From assembly GCF_000368145.1 (NCBI RefSeq), contig NZ_KB849285.1, positions 81,947 through 145,946 on the forward strand: a stretch of 64,000 nt of DNA, in the 5' to 3' direction. A model generated the notes under the pieces. The model saw only the letters and a program-made list of their open reading frames with translations, ran no database searches and was not told the DNA's origin. Position 1 is the first letter of the stretch. Each line of letters starts with the position of its first letter. The DNA comes from Acinetobacter guillouiae CIP 63.46. Its GTDB lineage: Bacteria; Pseudomonadota; Gammaproteobacteria; Pseudomonadales; Moraxellaceae. Shown in pieces: positions 48,223 through 56,582 of this stretch. The position numbers and the translations under genes were made by a program.

Positions 48223-48367
48223 TTCAATTCCTTTGAAAATGATATTTATCAGATGAGTGTGTTTTATATTGCCTACATATTCACCCATTCAATCTAGACA
48301 ATAAATCATCTGATGTCTATCTGTTTTCTATAAAAAAACCGATAAAATTCATGCTTTGCGAACACAA

Positions 48368-48532
48368 TCACTCTTGAGATTTGTTTTGAGATTCATGTTG
48401 TTGCTTAACAATTTCTGATGGCTGCTTTTTCGGTTTTGCAAACACAAATTTATAAGCGCTTGCTAAAAAACCCACAGTGATTCCTGCAATCACAATGGGT
48501 GCAATGAAATTATTTGGCTTTTTCTTAGACAT
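48368..48532 (-). CDS. Small single-helix membrane protein, 54 residues
   Basis: Read on the minus strand: MSKKKPNNFIAPIVIAGITV begins a protein with one transmembrane segment (about 9-31) and a Lys/Gln/Ser-rich tail ending NKSQE. A GAGGGAATAGAG site precedes the ATG. It lies between the 50-residue protein gene and the mechanosensitive-channel-like gene. Unknown function. Confidence 0.65.
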   Translation of the reverse strand: MSKKKPNNFIAPIVIAGITVGFLASAYKFVFAKPKKQPSEIVKQQHESQNKSQE

Positions 48533-48564
48533 CTCTATTCCCTCTCACTTTTGACCTAAAAATA

Positions 48565-48601
48565 AAAAGATCGATCAAGCATCAATCCTGATCGATCTTT
48601 A
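48565..48601. terminator. Terminator after the mechanosensitive-channel-like gene
   Basis: AAAAGATCGATCA (48565-48577) and TGATCGATCTTTT (48589-48601) form a 13-bp stem with an 11-base loop, 14 bases past the stop codon of the minus-strand gene. Confidence 0.8.
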
Positions 48602-48615
48602 AAAGAATTTAAATG

Positions 48616-50238
48616 TTAATTCGGGTCATCTTTGTCCTGTTTCAATGAATCAGTAAGTGACTTGTACTCATTTTCAATCGCAGGGGTATCCGCGGTTACT
48701 TGCGTAGCATCTGTGCCACTTGGCTGTGATGAATAAGTATTTTCTTGCTTTAATGGATTCGGTTGATTTGCCTCTTTCTTGGCTTTATCGATTAAATCCG
48801 TTAAAACGCGTTCTGCAGGTTGACGTCCACCTAGACCAAAGGCCAATGCAAAAGCAACTGCCACAGAACCCAAGGTTAAGCCAAAAGCAAGATTAACGAT
48901 CGAATCGGCAATTCCCATGGCTTTTAAACCCATTGCAATCACCAGCCCCATGATCAAAACACGAACCAAGTTGCCTAACCATCTTGAGCTATTGTACTCA
49001 CCACGCTGTACCACATTCGCCACGATATTGGCCAACCAGAAACCGATCACCAAAATCACTGCGCCTAACAAAATGTTGGCACCAAAGTAAATAAACATTG
49101 AAATCAAATGACTAACTTGCTCAAAGCCCAGTCGATTTGCCGCTTCGGAAACAGCAAATAACATGGTAAAGAAAACAATCAGATAACCAATGATACAAGA
49201 AACTTTCGTGTCACCTAAAAAGCGTTGCAAATCTAATTTTGCAGGAATTTCATCAACACCTGTTCCAGCAACAACTTCTGAAACCAAACGCCCCACAAAA
49301 CGAGACACCACATAGGCCACAATTAAAATTAATCCGGCTGCAATAATATGTGGAATTGCATACATGATTTCACCCAGCATTGCGGTTGCTGGTTGTGAAA
49401 TAGCCTGTATACCAAGTGCTTCAAAAGCCACAATTAACGCAGTAATCATGACAACGGCAAAAACAAAAGAGCCTAAAAACTTCGCTAAACCTTGGTTTGA
49501 GTTTTTAAATAGCCCTACTTTTTCTATTTGGGTTTGTAAATTTAGACTGTTGATTAAACCCTCAACAATCCCGCGCAGGATTTTTGCCAAGATATAACCG
49601 ACAAAAACGATGACACCCGCAATGAAAATATTTGGTATATAAGAGACTGCCTCATTCAGCATGTTCTGCACTGGAAGCAATAAGCCTTGCAAACCTAAAA
49701 TTGATAATACAATTGGTAGGAACAGCAATAAAATTAGCCAGTACACAATATCAGCGATATTCTGACTGATCGGACTGACCCCAACATCGGCACTTAATTT
49801 TTCATCAAGTTGAGTCCGATCCAAGGCTTTTTTTAAGCCGACTTTAACCAGATTTGCCACAATCCAGCCGATAAACCCGATGGCCACGGCAGCCAGTAAT
49901 TGTGGAATAAACAATAAGAATTGCTGAATCATTAAACTAAATGGGCTGCTTACGCTGGTAAGATTCAGCACATTTAATGCACCAATCACCGCGATCACCA
50001 TCACCACCCAAAAAACAATTCGAGAAAGAATACTTTCAATATTTGAACGATGACCTGTTGCTGAAGACAATTTTGTATTTGTACCTAGTTTTTCTAGGAT
50101 TTTTTTAATTCCTGCTGCAACAATCAGTGCAATAATCCATCCCACAATAAGGATGGCAACAGCGGCGAGAATCGGGTGGAATTGATCCCAATAATACATG
50201 GCATCAAATCTCCCCCTTGTTTGTAAAATTTCATTCAT
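48616..50238 (-). CDS. Mechanosensitive-channel-like protein with repeated TM-helix domains (CmpX-type)
   Basis: 540 residues. Four or five repeats of a transmembrane unit typical of the MscS-related TM_helix family, for example ILAAVAILIVGWIIALIVA, LLAAVAIGFIGWIVANLVK, IFIAGVIVFVGYILAKILR and IIAAGLILIVAYVVSRFVG, each followed by a hydrophilic helix. C-terminal LAFGLGGRQPAERVL and an acidic Ser/Gln-rich tail. Resembles Pseudomonas CmpX. AGGAAAT precedes the ATG. A role in osmotic or envelope-stress response is a family-level inference. Confidence 0.82.
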   Translation of the reverse strand: MNEILQTRGRFDAMYYWDQFHPILAAVAILIVGWIIALIVAAGIKKILEKLGTNTKLSSATGHRSNIESILSRIVFWVVMVIAVIGALNVLNLTSVSSPFSLMIQQFLLFIPQLLAAVAIGFIGWIVANLVKVGLKKALDRTQLDEKLSADVGVSPISQNIADIVYWLILLLFLPIVLSILGLQGLLLPVQNMLNEAVSYIPNIFIAGVIVFVGYILAKILRGIVEGLINSLNLQTQIEKVGLFKNSNQGLAKFLGSFVFAVVMITALIVAFEALGIQAISQPATAMLGEIMYAIPHIIAAGLILIVAYVVSRFVGRLVSEVVAGTGVDEIPAKLDLQRFLGDTKVSCIIGYLIVFFTMLFAVSEAANRLGFEQVSHLISMFIYFGANILLGAVILVIGFWLANIVANVVQRGEYNSSRWLGNLVRVLIMGLVIAMGLKAMGIADSIVNLAFGLTLGSVAVAFALAFGLGGRQPAERVLTDLIDKAKKEANQPNPLKQENTYSSQPSGTDATQVTADTPAIENEYKSLTDSLKQDKDDPN

Positions 50239-50408
50239 TTTTATTTCCTCAAGTTATAGATTTATAACAATCTGAGCGTGCTCAAATGACTTTAAGCAAC
50301 ATTCTTTATTTGAATTGGATACTTGATGAATTACTCTTCTACTTTATCTATTGCTTATATAACGAGCAAATTTAACTGCATAAATACAACAAAAGCATGC
50401 AAAAATGA

Positions 50409-50435
50409 AAAACTCCAGCTTTGCAGCTAGAGTTT
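50409..50435 (-). terminator. Probable terminator of the 47-residue membrane protein gene
   Basis: AAACTC and GAGTTT with inner AGCT/AGCT pairs form an imperfect hairpin; the minus-strand exit reads TTTTTCATTTTT. It is about 40 bases past the stop of the small gene. Confidence 0.5.
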
Positions 50436-50472
50436 GTCTGATCAATATAATCTTTATAGATGATAGATGGGA

Positions 50473-50616
50473 TTAAACCCAATCGGCGATCATGTAAACA
50501 AGCAAGGAAACAAGAAATAACCCCACAAGAATAAGCATATAAATGGGTAAGCGATTCTTATGCGTTATATCTTCAGTACTTGTTACATAAGATGGTTTAT
50601 TGAAATCGTGTTTCAT
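50473..50616 (-). CDS. Small single-helix membrane protein, 47 residues
   Basis: Minus-strand frame starting MKHDFNKPSYVTSTEDITHK, then one transmembrane helix (about 24-44) and ending IADWV. GGAGGTGGACGTC immediately before the ATG is a near-consensus ribosome-binding site, the best argument that it is real. No family recognised. Confidence 0.7.
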   Translation of the reverse strand: MKHDFNKPSYVTSTEDITHKNRLPIYMLILVGLFLVSLLVYMIADWV

Positions 50617-50772
50617 GACGTCCACCTCCATCGAATTGATGTATTTTTATACTAACAGGCTATTTGTGATCAGTGTGTAAAAATATTTTAAGCAAAAGTA
50701 AATTTTAATTCGAGCAGTTCTTGATAGATAAATGAGCTATAATATGTACCCCATTTTTTGGCTATTGTAGAT

Positions 50773-51195
50773 ATGGCTTATCAACGACAAAGTGTCGGGT
50801 TGGACTTGGACACTGATGTCACGCATCAATGCTTCACACATACCTCAAGAGATGATCATCTCATTGGAATTATTGAATTTAACAAGCCAAGTTATATTCT
50901 AAAATGGGGCGATTTAGAGTATTTCCGTCGCCGTACAGATGAATTGTCGGTCATGCCGTTCCCAGAATGTGTCAATGCAATGATTATTGATATTCGCAAT
51001 GTCGTACCATTTCTGGATAATGAAGTTCCAATCGTGCCATGGCGTTTACTTGAAGAAGACTGCCCGATACGACTTGTTGTTCCTCAAGATCGTTTAGAAC
51101 ATTATGCAGGGATCTTTGAACCAACGTGGTTAACCACAGACATTGAAATTGCGATTCAAGAATTACGCGAATTTATGGATATGTTCGTACACTAA
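50773..51195 (+). CDS. Conserved hypothetical cytosolic protein
   Basis: 140 residues from the ATG at 50773 (MAYQRQSVGLD); a TTG five codons earlier is less likely. Soluble and acidic. Middle segment FNKPSYILKWGDLEYFRRRTDELSVMPF is followed by a hydrophobic strand AMIIDIRNVVPFL. The overall plan (strand, helix, strand) is a little STAS-like, but I cannot assign a family. Confidence 0.7.
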   Translation: MAYQRQSVGLDLDTDVTHQCFTHTSRDDHLIGIIEFNKPSYILKWGDLEYFRRRTDELSVMPFPECVNAMIIDIRNVVPFLDNEVPIVPWRLLEEDCPIRLVVPQDRLEHYAGIFEPTWLTTDIEIAIQELREFMDMFVH

Positions 51196-51303
51196 CAGCA
51201 TATCCATAGCTTAAAAATAAGATTTATTTTTTGCTTATTTGTATTGATACAGATTTCATCAATGACTTTGATTTCTCAAAGTAAAGTCAACAATTTAAAC
51301 AGA

Positions 51304-51753
51304 TCATTGACCAAACATTTTAACTGCCATACGCTGCGCTTGCTTTCCATAAAACCAATAGGTAATTAAATATAAAGGGATTGCCAACATCAACAACATG
51401 ATCAATGCAGTGAGCAAAAATTGAGTATTTTGCAGATACATCACAAAAGTTTTCCACACTTCTGGATCATTTTGAGAAAAAAACCAAACGCCCGCAAATA
51501 CCCCAAGTAAATTATAGCCCCAAAATATTGCAGTATAACCAAGGGTCAGTTTTTTACGCTCTTGGTCTGTAGGTGCACGGCGTTGTTGTTTGAGAAAACG
51601 ATATAACACGATAATCATCGCAATCAAATAAGGTATTGCGGTTAACACGCCAGCAATTTCATTGGGCAGTAATGCTGCTAACACACCTGCAACCATGGTC
51701 AAGACTAAACAAAGCAGCAAAAACCACAAAAAATATTTGTTTAAAGACACCAT
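51304..51753 (-). CDS. ABZJ_00895-type four-helix membrane protein
   Basis: 149 residues with four hydrophobic helices (about 8-28, 35-51, 72-92, 107-133) and a basic C-terminus ending RMAVKMFGQ. Matches my memory of the Acinetobacter family named ABZJ_00895, of unknown function. It transcribes away from the candidate sRNA locus. Confidence 0.75.
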   Translation of the reverse strand: MVSLNKYFLWFLLLCLVLTMVAGVLAALLPNEIAGVLTAIPYLIAMIIVLYRFLKQQRRAPTDQERKKLTLGYTAIFWGYNLLGVFAGVWFFSQNDPEVWKTFVMYLQNTQFLLTALIMLLMLAIPLYLITYWFYGKQAQRMAVKMFGQ

Positions 51754-51828
51754 GACGACAGCCTAGATTGCATAAAGAACAATATTATAATTTTTTTTCA
51801 ACTTTTTTTCATTTTCTTGTCAACCAAT

Positions 51829-51858
51829 TTGAAACTGTTGTCGTTATATAAGTATAAG
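51829..51858 (+). promoter_or_regulatory. Putative promoter of the candidate sRNA
   Basis: TTGAAA (51829-51834) and TATAAG (51853-51858) with an 18-base spacer. An overlapping TATAAG at 51847-51852 offers an alternative -10. Either would start a plus-strand transcript around 51855-51866. Confidence 0.4.
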
Positions 51859-52030
51859 GTCTGCAGCAACCAAATTGATTGCACGGCATCCGCAAAGAAA
51901 TTTGGAGACCTTCTCTCAGAGAAACTAAAAACTTATGCTTCTTAAGATTCAACTTAGCAGCCTGAATCTTTATAACGAAGTATTTTGGCCGACGATTTAC
52001 TCATCACTCGAATCGTCGGCTTTTGTTTTT
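51856..52030 (+). ncRNA. Candidate structured small RNA ending in a strong terminator
   Basis: About 170 bases in a 478-bp gap without a gene (51754-52231). Nested helices are visible: AAGGTCT (51856-51862) with AGACCTT (51906-51912), enclosing CCAAATT (51870-51876) with AATTTGG (51899-51905); TTCTC/GAGAA (51911-51923); AAGATTCA (51944-51951) with TGAATCTT (51963-51970); then a terminator GCCGACGATT (51988-51997) / AATCGTCGGC (52011-52020) with TTTTGTTTTT. No open frame with a ribosome-binding site was seen. It is oriented away from both neighbouring genes, so a free-standing sRNA is more likely than a leader. Confidence 0.55.
51988..52030 (+). terminator. Terminator of the candidate sRNA
   Basis: Perfect 10-bp stem GCCGACGATT / AATCGTCGGC, 13-base loop, followed by TTTTGTTTTT. 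Confidence 0.85.
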
Positions 52031-52231
52031 CTGGCGTTTGTGTTTTTATCGTTTCTGCTTTGACCGCGTGTATGTGTATCGCGTACTTGTTCTAACAATA
52101 CAATCTCTTAGAACCTGTCAATTTCCTCATACTTGAATAAAAAATACAGATCGTCTTTGATTCAATAAAACAAAATTCACTTTTGTCTTGTAAATAAACA
52201 AGACGATCTCTTGTTCAGTATCGATATAAGC

Positions 52232-53443
52232 TTAAATTTGTTTCATCTTGAACTGTTGAGCCACTTTTAAAATTGCCATAAATCCAGCCACAGTAAAAGC
52301 CAACATCAAAATTCCCATATTTAATAAATGATTCCATATGAGAAAATTCAATACCACACCACCCAATAGACCACACGCAAATTGCATACTGCCCATAATT
52401 GCACTTGCAGTTCCTGCTCTTGAGCCTTGTTCAGACATCGCCAATGCCATCGCATTCGGTCCAGTAAAACCAATCCCTGAAACAGAGAAAAATAAGCCCA
52501 ACATCACAATCGCCAATGGTGCATCAGACATGAAACCTGCGCTGACAATAATCAATGCGCCTGTGACCTGAATCAAACCACCAATTTTTAACCGCAGGAT
52601 CACCGAGAGTTTGTTGGCTAAACGCTTATTGATAGAAGACAGTAAAATGATACCAAAAGCATTAAAACCAAAGGCAATAGCAAACTGTTGCTGAGTTAAA
52701 TGATAACCATCCATCAACACTGCTGCCGCGGAACTGATATAACAAAATAGTGCTGCACCAGTAAAGCAACCTGCCAACATTGGAAAGCGAAAGCTTCGAT
52801 CTTTAAAAATAGCAGCATATAAAATAAAAACTTGTTTAAAGTTGAGACGCAGCCTACGTTCTGGTGCGAGTGTTTCCTTAAATAAAAAATGTACACAAAA
52901 TAAGCAAAACAGACCAATCACAAACAAGGCAATAAAGACACCTTGCCAACTAAAGAATTGTAGAATGGCGGCACCCAAGGTTGGAGCAAGAATTGGGGCA
53001 ATCCCCATCACAATCATCATACTGGAAAAAGCTTGTGCTGAACCTTGCACATCTAAACGGTCTCGAATTGCAGCCCGTGCCATCACCACACCCACACAGC
53101 CCCCCAAAGCTTGTAAAACGCGTGCGGCAATCAATGACCAATGATCAGGTGCTAAAACACACAACAAACTGGCAAAAGCAAACAAGGTCATACCAAAATA
53201 AAGCGGTTTCTTACGCCCAATACGGTCACTGATTGGACCATAAATCAATTGACCAACAGCAAGACCAAAAAAATACGCCGGCAAGGTATTGGCGACTTGC
53301 TGGGTCGTCACATTAAAATCTTGCGCCATTTGTGGTAATGCTGGCAAATACATATCAATGGATAATGGACCCAAAGAAGTAAATAAAGCCAAAAGCATAA
53401 TCCAGCCCGTTGAATACTGCTGACCAACGTTTTTTTCAGACAT
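52232..53443 (-). CDS. Bcr/CflA-family multidrug efflux MFS transporter
   Basis: 403 residues, 12 helices. LGPLSIDMYLPALPQMAQDF (the Bcr/CflA signature), QLIYGPISDRIGRKKPLYFG (MFS motif A) and ALGGCVGVVMARAAIRD. Predicted drug:proton antiporter of the inner membrane. It stands alone, transcribed toward the candidate sRNA. Confidence 0.92.
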   Translation of the reverse strand: MSEKNVGQQYSTGWIMLLALFTSLGPLSIDMYLPALPQMAQDFNVTTQQVANTLPAYFFGLAVGQLIYGPISDRIGRKKPLYFGMTLFAFASLLCVLAPDHWSLIAARVLQALGGCVGVVMARAAIRDRLDVQGSAQAFSSMMIVMGIAPILAPTLGAAILQFFSWQGVFIALFVIGLFCLFCVHFLFKETLAPERRLRLNFKQVFILYAAIFKDRSFRFPMLAGCFTGAALFCYISSAAAVLMDGYHLTQQQFAIAFGFNAFGIILLSSINKRLANKLSVILRLKIGGLIQVTGALIIVSAGFMSDAPLAIVMLGLFFSVSGIGFTGPNAMALAMSEQGSRAGTASAIMGSMQFACGLLGGVVLNFLIWNHLLNMGILMLAFTVAGFMAILKVAQQFKMKQI

Positions 53444-53589
53444 AGATGGTTTATAATTTGATAAGGAATGTTGCAGACAAGTTTACACTGTCCATTGTAT
53501 GATTTGTCACAAAGATAAGTGAAAAGTCATATAAGCCAAATCGCATTTCCCAAGTAAATAACACCCTATTGATTTAACAAGGATTTCCT

Positions 53590-55764
53590 TTGAACACTTG
53601 GCTGTTAAAACTCAGAAAAGCAACCTACAACACAAGTTTCATGTATAACTTGAGAATGATCATTGCCTTTACAGGGACTGCATTTGTACCTTATCTGTTG
53701 GGACAGCAGTTAATGACCATTCCTCTCACCTTAGGGGTGGTTGCAGCAGGTCTCAGTGATATAGACGATCGCTTCTCTGTACGTATCATGAATTTGATCT
53801 ATACCTATATCGGATTCTTTATCACCGCTGCCTCAGTGAGCCTGCTCTTTCCTTACCCTATTCTGTTTGCCTTAGGTTTGATTGTTTCTTGTATCGGTTG
53901 GATTTTATTGGGTTCTTTGGGACGTCGCTATGCCACCATTTCTTATGGCTGTCTGGTGGTTTCTGTGTATTCCATGCTTGGGGTGCATTTATTTGATCAA
54001 TGGTATATCCAGCCAAGTCTATTGGTGGTTGGTGCAATTTGGTATGGGGTTATTTCAACCATCAGTTTTTTACTGTTCCCAGTACGGCAAGTTCAAGACA
54101 AGCTGTCTCAATGTTTTTCCTCATTAGGTAATTTTCTATTTTCCAAATCCAATTTGTTTGATGTCGATATGACACCAACCAGCTATCAAGACAGTATGAT
54201 TAGTTTGTCTATGGAAAATGGGCAGCTCATCAGCATTTTTAATGATATGCGTACCGCCTTGTTGACGCGTTTAAAGGGTGACCGAGGACAACGTGATACA
54301 CGTCGTAGTTTACAATATTACTTTGTTGCACAAGATATTCATGAACGGGCCGATTCAGCACATATTGATTATCAAAAGCTGGCCAAAATGTTTGAACATA
54401 GCGATGTGTTATTTCGTTTTCAACGCATTTTAGCGCTGCAAGGCAAAGCCTGTAAGGATCTAAGCGATAGTATCTTACACCGTACCACTTACCAGCATAA
54501 TGTCCGTTTTGAGCATGCTTTTAAAAACCTCAGATACTCGCTGGATAAACTCAAAAAAGAAGAAAATTATGACTTAATTTGGATCAATTCATTGTTTGCA
54601 CTTTATCAAAACTTAAAGTCGATTGATGCCCAATTACAAAATCTCGAAACTGAACGACATATAAAATACGATCAAAGTAAAAATTTCGAAAACCAACTTA
54701 AAGATGATGACCTCAAAGGTTGGGATGATATTGTCATTCGAATCAAACAAAATTTAACTCCCGAGTCTGTACTTTTTAGACATGCAATTCGTGTTTCGAT
54801 TGTTTTGTTTATTGGCTATGTTTTTGTGCAACTCACCAATATTGAATATGGTTACTGGATTCTATTAACCGCACTGTTTGTCAGCCAACCGAACTTTAAT
54901 GCGACCAAACGACGTTTAAGATTACGGATTATTGGAACATTAGGCGGCATTATTTTAGGCTATGCAATTTTGTATTTTGTGCCCTCTATTGAAGGACAAC
55001 TCTTATTACTCGTACTCAGTGGTGTATTGTTTTTTGATTTACGCAGTAAACAATATGCCCAAGCCACTGCCTTTATTACCATCATGGCGCTGATCAATTT
55101 TAACTTGGATGGGCTTGGCTATGAGGCAGCGCTACCTCGTATGATTGATACAGTGATTGGCTGTGCCCTCGCCTGGTTCGGTGTCAGCTTTATTTTCCCT
55201 GACTGGAAGTTTCGTCGTTTACCCCGCACGATTCAACGCTCATTGGAAGCTCAATGCAATTATTTGGCAAATGTAGTCGCTCAATATCATCAGGGACGCA
55301 ATAATAGTTTAGAGTATCGAATTGTTCGCCGTGCTGCACATAATCGGGATGCAGATGTTGCCTCACTGATTTCAACCCTTGCCACTGAACCAGATTTTGA
55401 CCCAAGTCAAAAAAGCTTAGCTTTTGAGTTCTTATGTTTAAATCATACCTTTCTTAGCTATATTGCAGCACTCGGCGCACATCGTGAGCAAGTGAAAGAC
55501 CAACAGGTACTTAATTTATTGGATCAAGCTTTAGATGATATCTCTGGGGCTTTATTACGGGATGAAATGCCTGATTTAACCGCGCACAATATGTTGAAAG
55601 CCATTCGTACCCGTTTAAGCCAATCCGAGTCAGAAGACTCTAAATCACTCATTATTCTTCAACAATTGTCATTAATGTTCAGTATTTTAAAGCAACTAAG
55701 TAGCTTGAAACAGAATTTAAGCCATGAACGAGATGATCAATCTACTGAATTGGCTTCTTTATAA
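53590..55764 (+). CDS. yccS: YccS-family (FUSC) integral membrane protein
   Basis: 724 residues with two hydrophobic blocks (about 20-165 and 395-530), each of about five to six helices, separated by a soluble helical region, and a C-terminal soluble domain: the YccS/YhfK layout. NLRMIIAFTGTAFVPYLLG starts block 1 and HAIRVSIVLFIGYVFVQLTNIEYGYWILLTALFV block 2. The start is a TTG at 53590 with AAGGA five bases upstream; the first ATG is 17 codons later. Possible efflux role by analogy to aromatic-acid exporters, unproven. Confidence 0.87.
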   Translation: MNTWLLKLRKATYNTSFMYNLRMIIAFTGTAFVPYLLGQQLMTIPLTLGVVAAGLSDIDDRFSVRIMNLIYTYIGFFITAASVSLLFPYPILFALGLIVSCIGWILLGSLGRRYATISYGCLVVSVYSMLGVHLFDQWYIQPSLLVVGAIWYGVISTISFLLFPVRQVQDKLSQCFSSLGNFLFSKSNLFDVDMTPTSYQDSMISLSMENGQLISIFNDMRTALLTRLKGDRGQRDTRRSLQYYFVAQDIHERADSAHIDYQKLAKMFEHSDVLFRFQRILALQGKACKDLSDSILHRTTYQHNVRFEHAFKNLRYSLDKLKKEENYDLIWINSLFALYQNLKSIDAQLQNLETERHIKYDQSKNFENQLKDDDLKGWDDIVIRIKQNLTPESVLFRHAIRVSIVLFIGYVFVQLTNIEYGYWILLTALFVSQPNFNATKRRLRLRIIGTLGGIILGYAILYFVPSIEGQLLLLVLSGVLFFDLRSKQYAQATAFITIMALINFNLDGLGYEAALPRMIDTVIGCALAWFGVSFIFPDWKFRRLPRTIQRSLEAQCNYLANVVAQYHQGRNNSLEYRIVRRAAHNRDADVASLISTLATEPDFDPSQKSLAFEFLCLNHTFLSYIAALGAHREQVKDQQVLNLLDQALDDISGALLRDEMPDLTAHNMLKAIRTRLSQSESEDSKSLIILQQLSLMFSILKQLSSLKQNLSHERDDQSTELASL

Positions 55765-55863
55765 ATGTGCATCAAAATTGCATCGTTATTTGGTACAATA
55801 GGTGCACTAAATCTTGAGATTTAGTGCTAAACTCTGACTAGATTTACATACATTACTGACACT

Positions 55864-56424
55864 ATGACTGCCAAGAATATTTACGCTTATACCTTACAAC
55901 CTGTTCCGTACGAAGTTTCGGAAGCCGAACAACGCGGCGCTCAACTTGCAATTTGGCGTAGTACCAATAAAATTGGGATTAAAGCTTGGGCAATCATGGG
56001 TGTAGCAGTGGTACTCTCATTACTTGGCATCGCTTTAATTAAAAACTATTCAACCATTATTTTTTGGGTGGTTCTTGCTGCAGTTGCCATCTATCTTTTG
56101 GTTCGCAAGTTCGGTCTTGAATGGTATGTAAAACGCAAGATGAATGAATTTCCAGTTCAGGAAATCAAAGGGGTAAAATTAGGGGTGCAGCCAAGTGGTA
56201 TTGTGATGCGTCAACAAATGGGTGTACAAGAAGGTGTTGGAACCGTGGCTTGGAAAGACATTTATGAATGGTACAACACCCCTGAATTCTTACTGGTAAA
56301 CTTTAAAGTAAAAGGCCAACAAGGCGCATATATTCTACCTAAGCGTATGGATAGCAAGAATTTTCCATTTGAAACACTGCGTAAACATTTAAAAGAAGTT
56401 GTTGGTGAACCCAAGACACTTTAA
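55864..56424 (+). CDS. YcxB-like membrane-associated protein
   Basis: 186 residues: cytosolic N-terminus, two close transmembrane helices (about 40-60, 64-82), and a C-terminal domain with the YcxB-like pattern GVKLGVQPSGIVMRQQ ... TVAWKDIYEWYNTPEFLLVNF ... ILPKRM. Function unknown. Followed by a clear terminator. Confidence 0.78.
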   Translation: MTAKNIYAYTLQPVPYEVSEAEQRGAQLAIWRSTNKIGIKAWAIMGVAVVLSLLGIALIKNYSTIIFWVVLAAVAIYLLVRKFGLEWYVKRKMNEFPVQEIKGVKLGVQPSGIVMRQQMGVQEGVGTVAWKDIYEWYNTPEFLLVNFKVKGQQGAYILPKRMDSKNFPFETLRKHLKEVVGEPKTL

Positions 56425-56435
56425 TTTAAAATTTT

Positions 56436-56464
56436 AAAAGGCCTCCATTTTTGGAGGTTTTTTG
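56436..56464 (+). terminator. Terminator after the YcxB-like gene
   Basis: CCTCCA-TTTT-TGGAGG followed by TTTTTTG, starting about 12 bases past the stop. Confidence 0.85.
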
Positions 56465-56487
56465 TACTTTGTTATTTTAATAAAAAT

Positions 56488-56509
56488 GATAATGAGAATA
56501 AATATTATC
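56488..56509. promoter_or_regulatory. Putative Fur box upstream of the PepSY reductase
   Basis: GATAAT-GAGAAT-AAATATTATC: the first two hexamers match the Fur GATAAT repeat at 11 of 12 positions and an ATTATC lies to the right. It sits 74-95 bases before the start codon, where Fur would block transcription. Confidence 0.55.
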
Positions 56510-56582
56510 TGCAAAATTCATTATCTCTCCGATTTATTCAGCTATAATTTGCTATCAAAAATATTCTGCCCTTTGCATTGCC

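Noticed and set aside
52140-52215. Inverted words AGATCGTCTT / AAGACGATCT and GTCTTGT / ACAAGAC near the end of the Bcr-type gene as a terminator
   Set aside because: The arms can pair, but neither strand has a T run after the stem; too weak to call.
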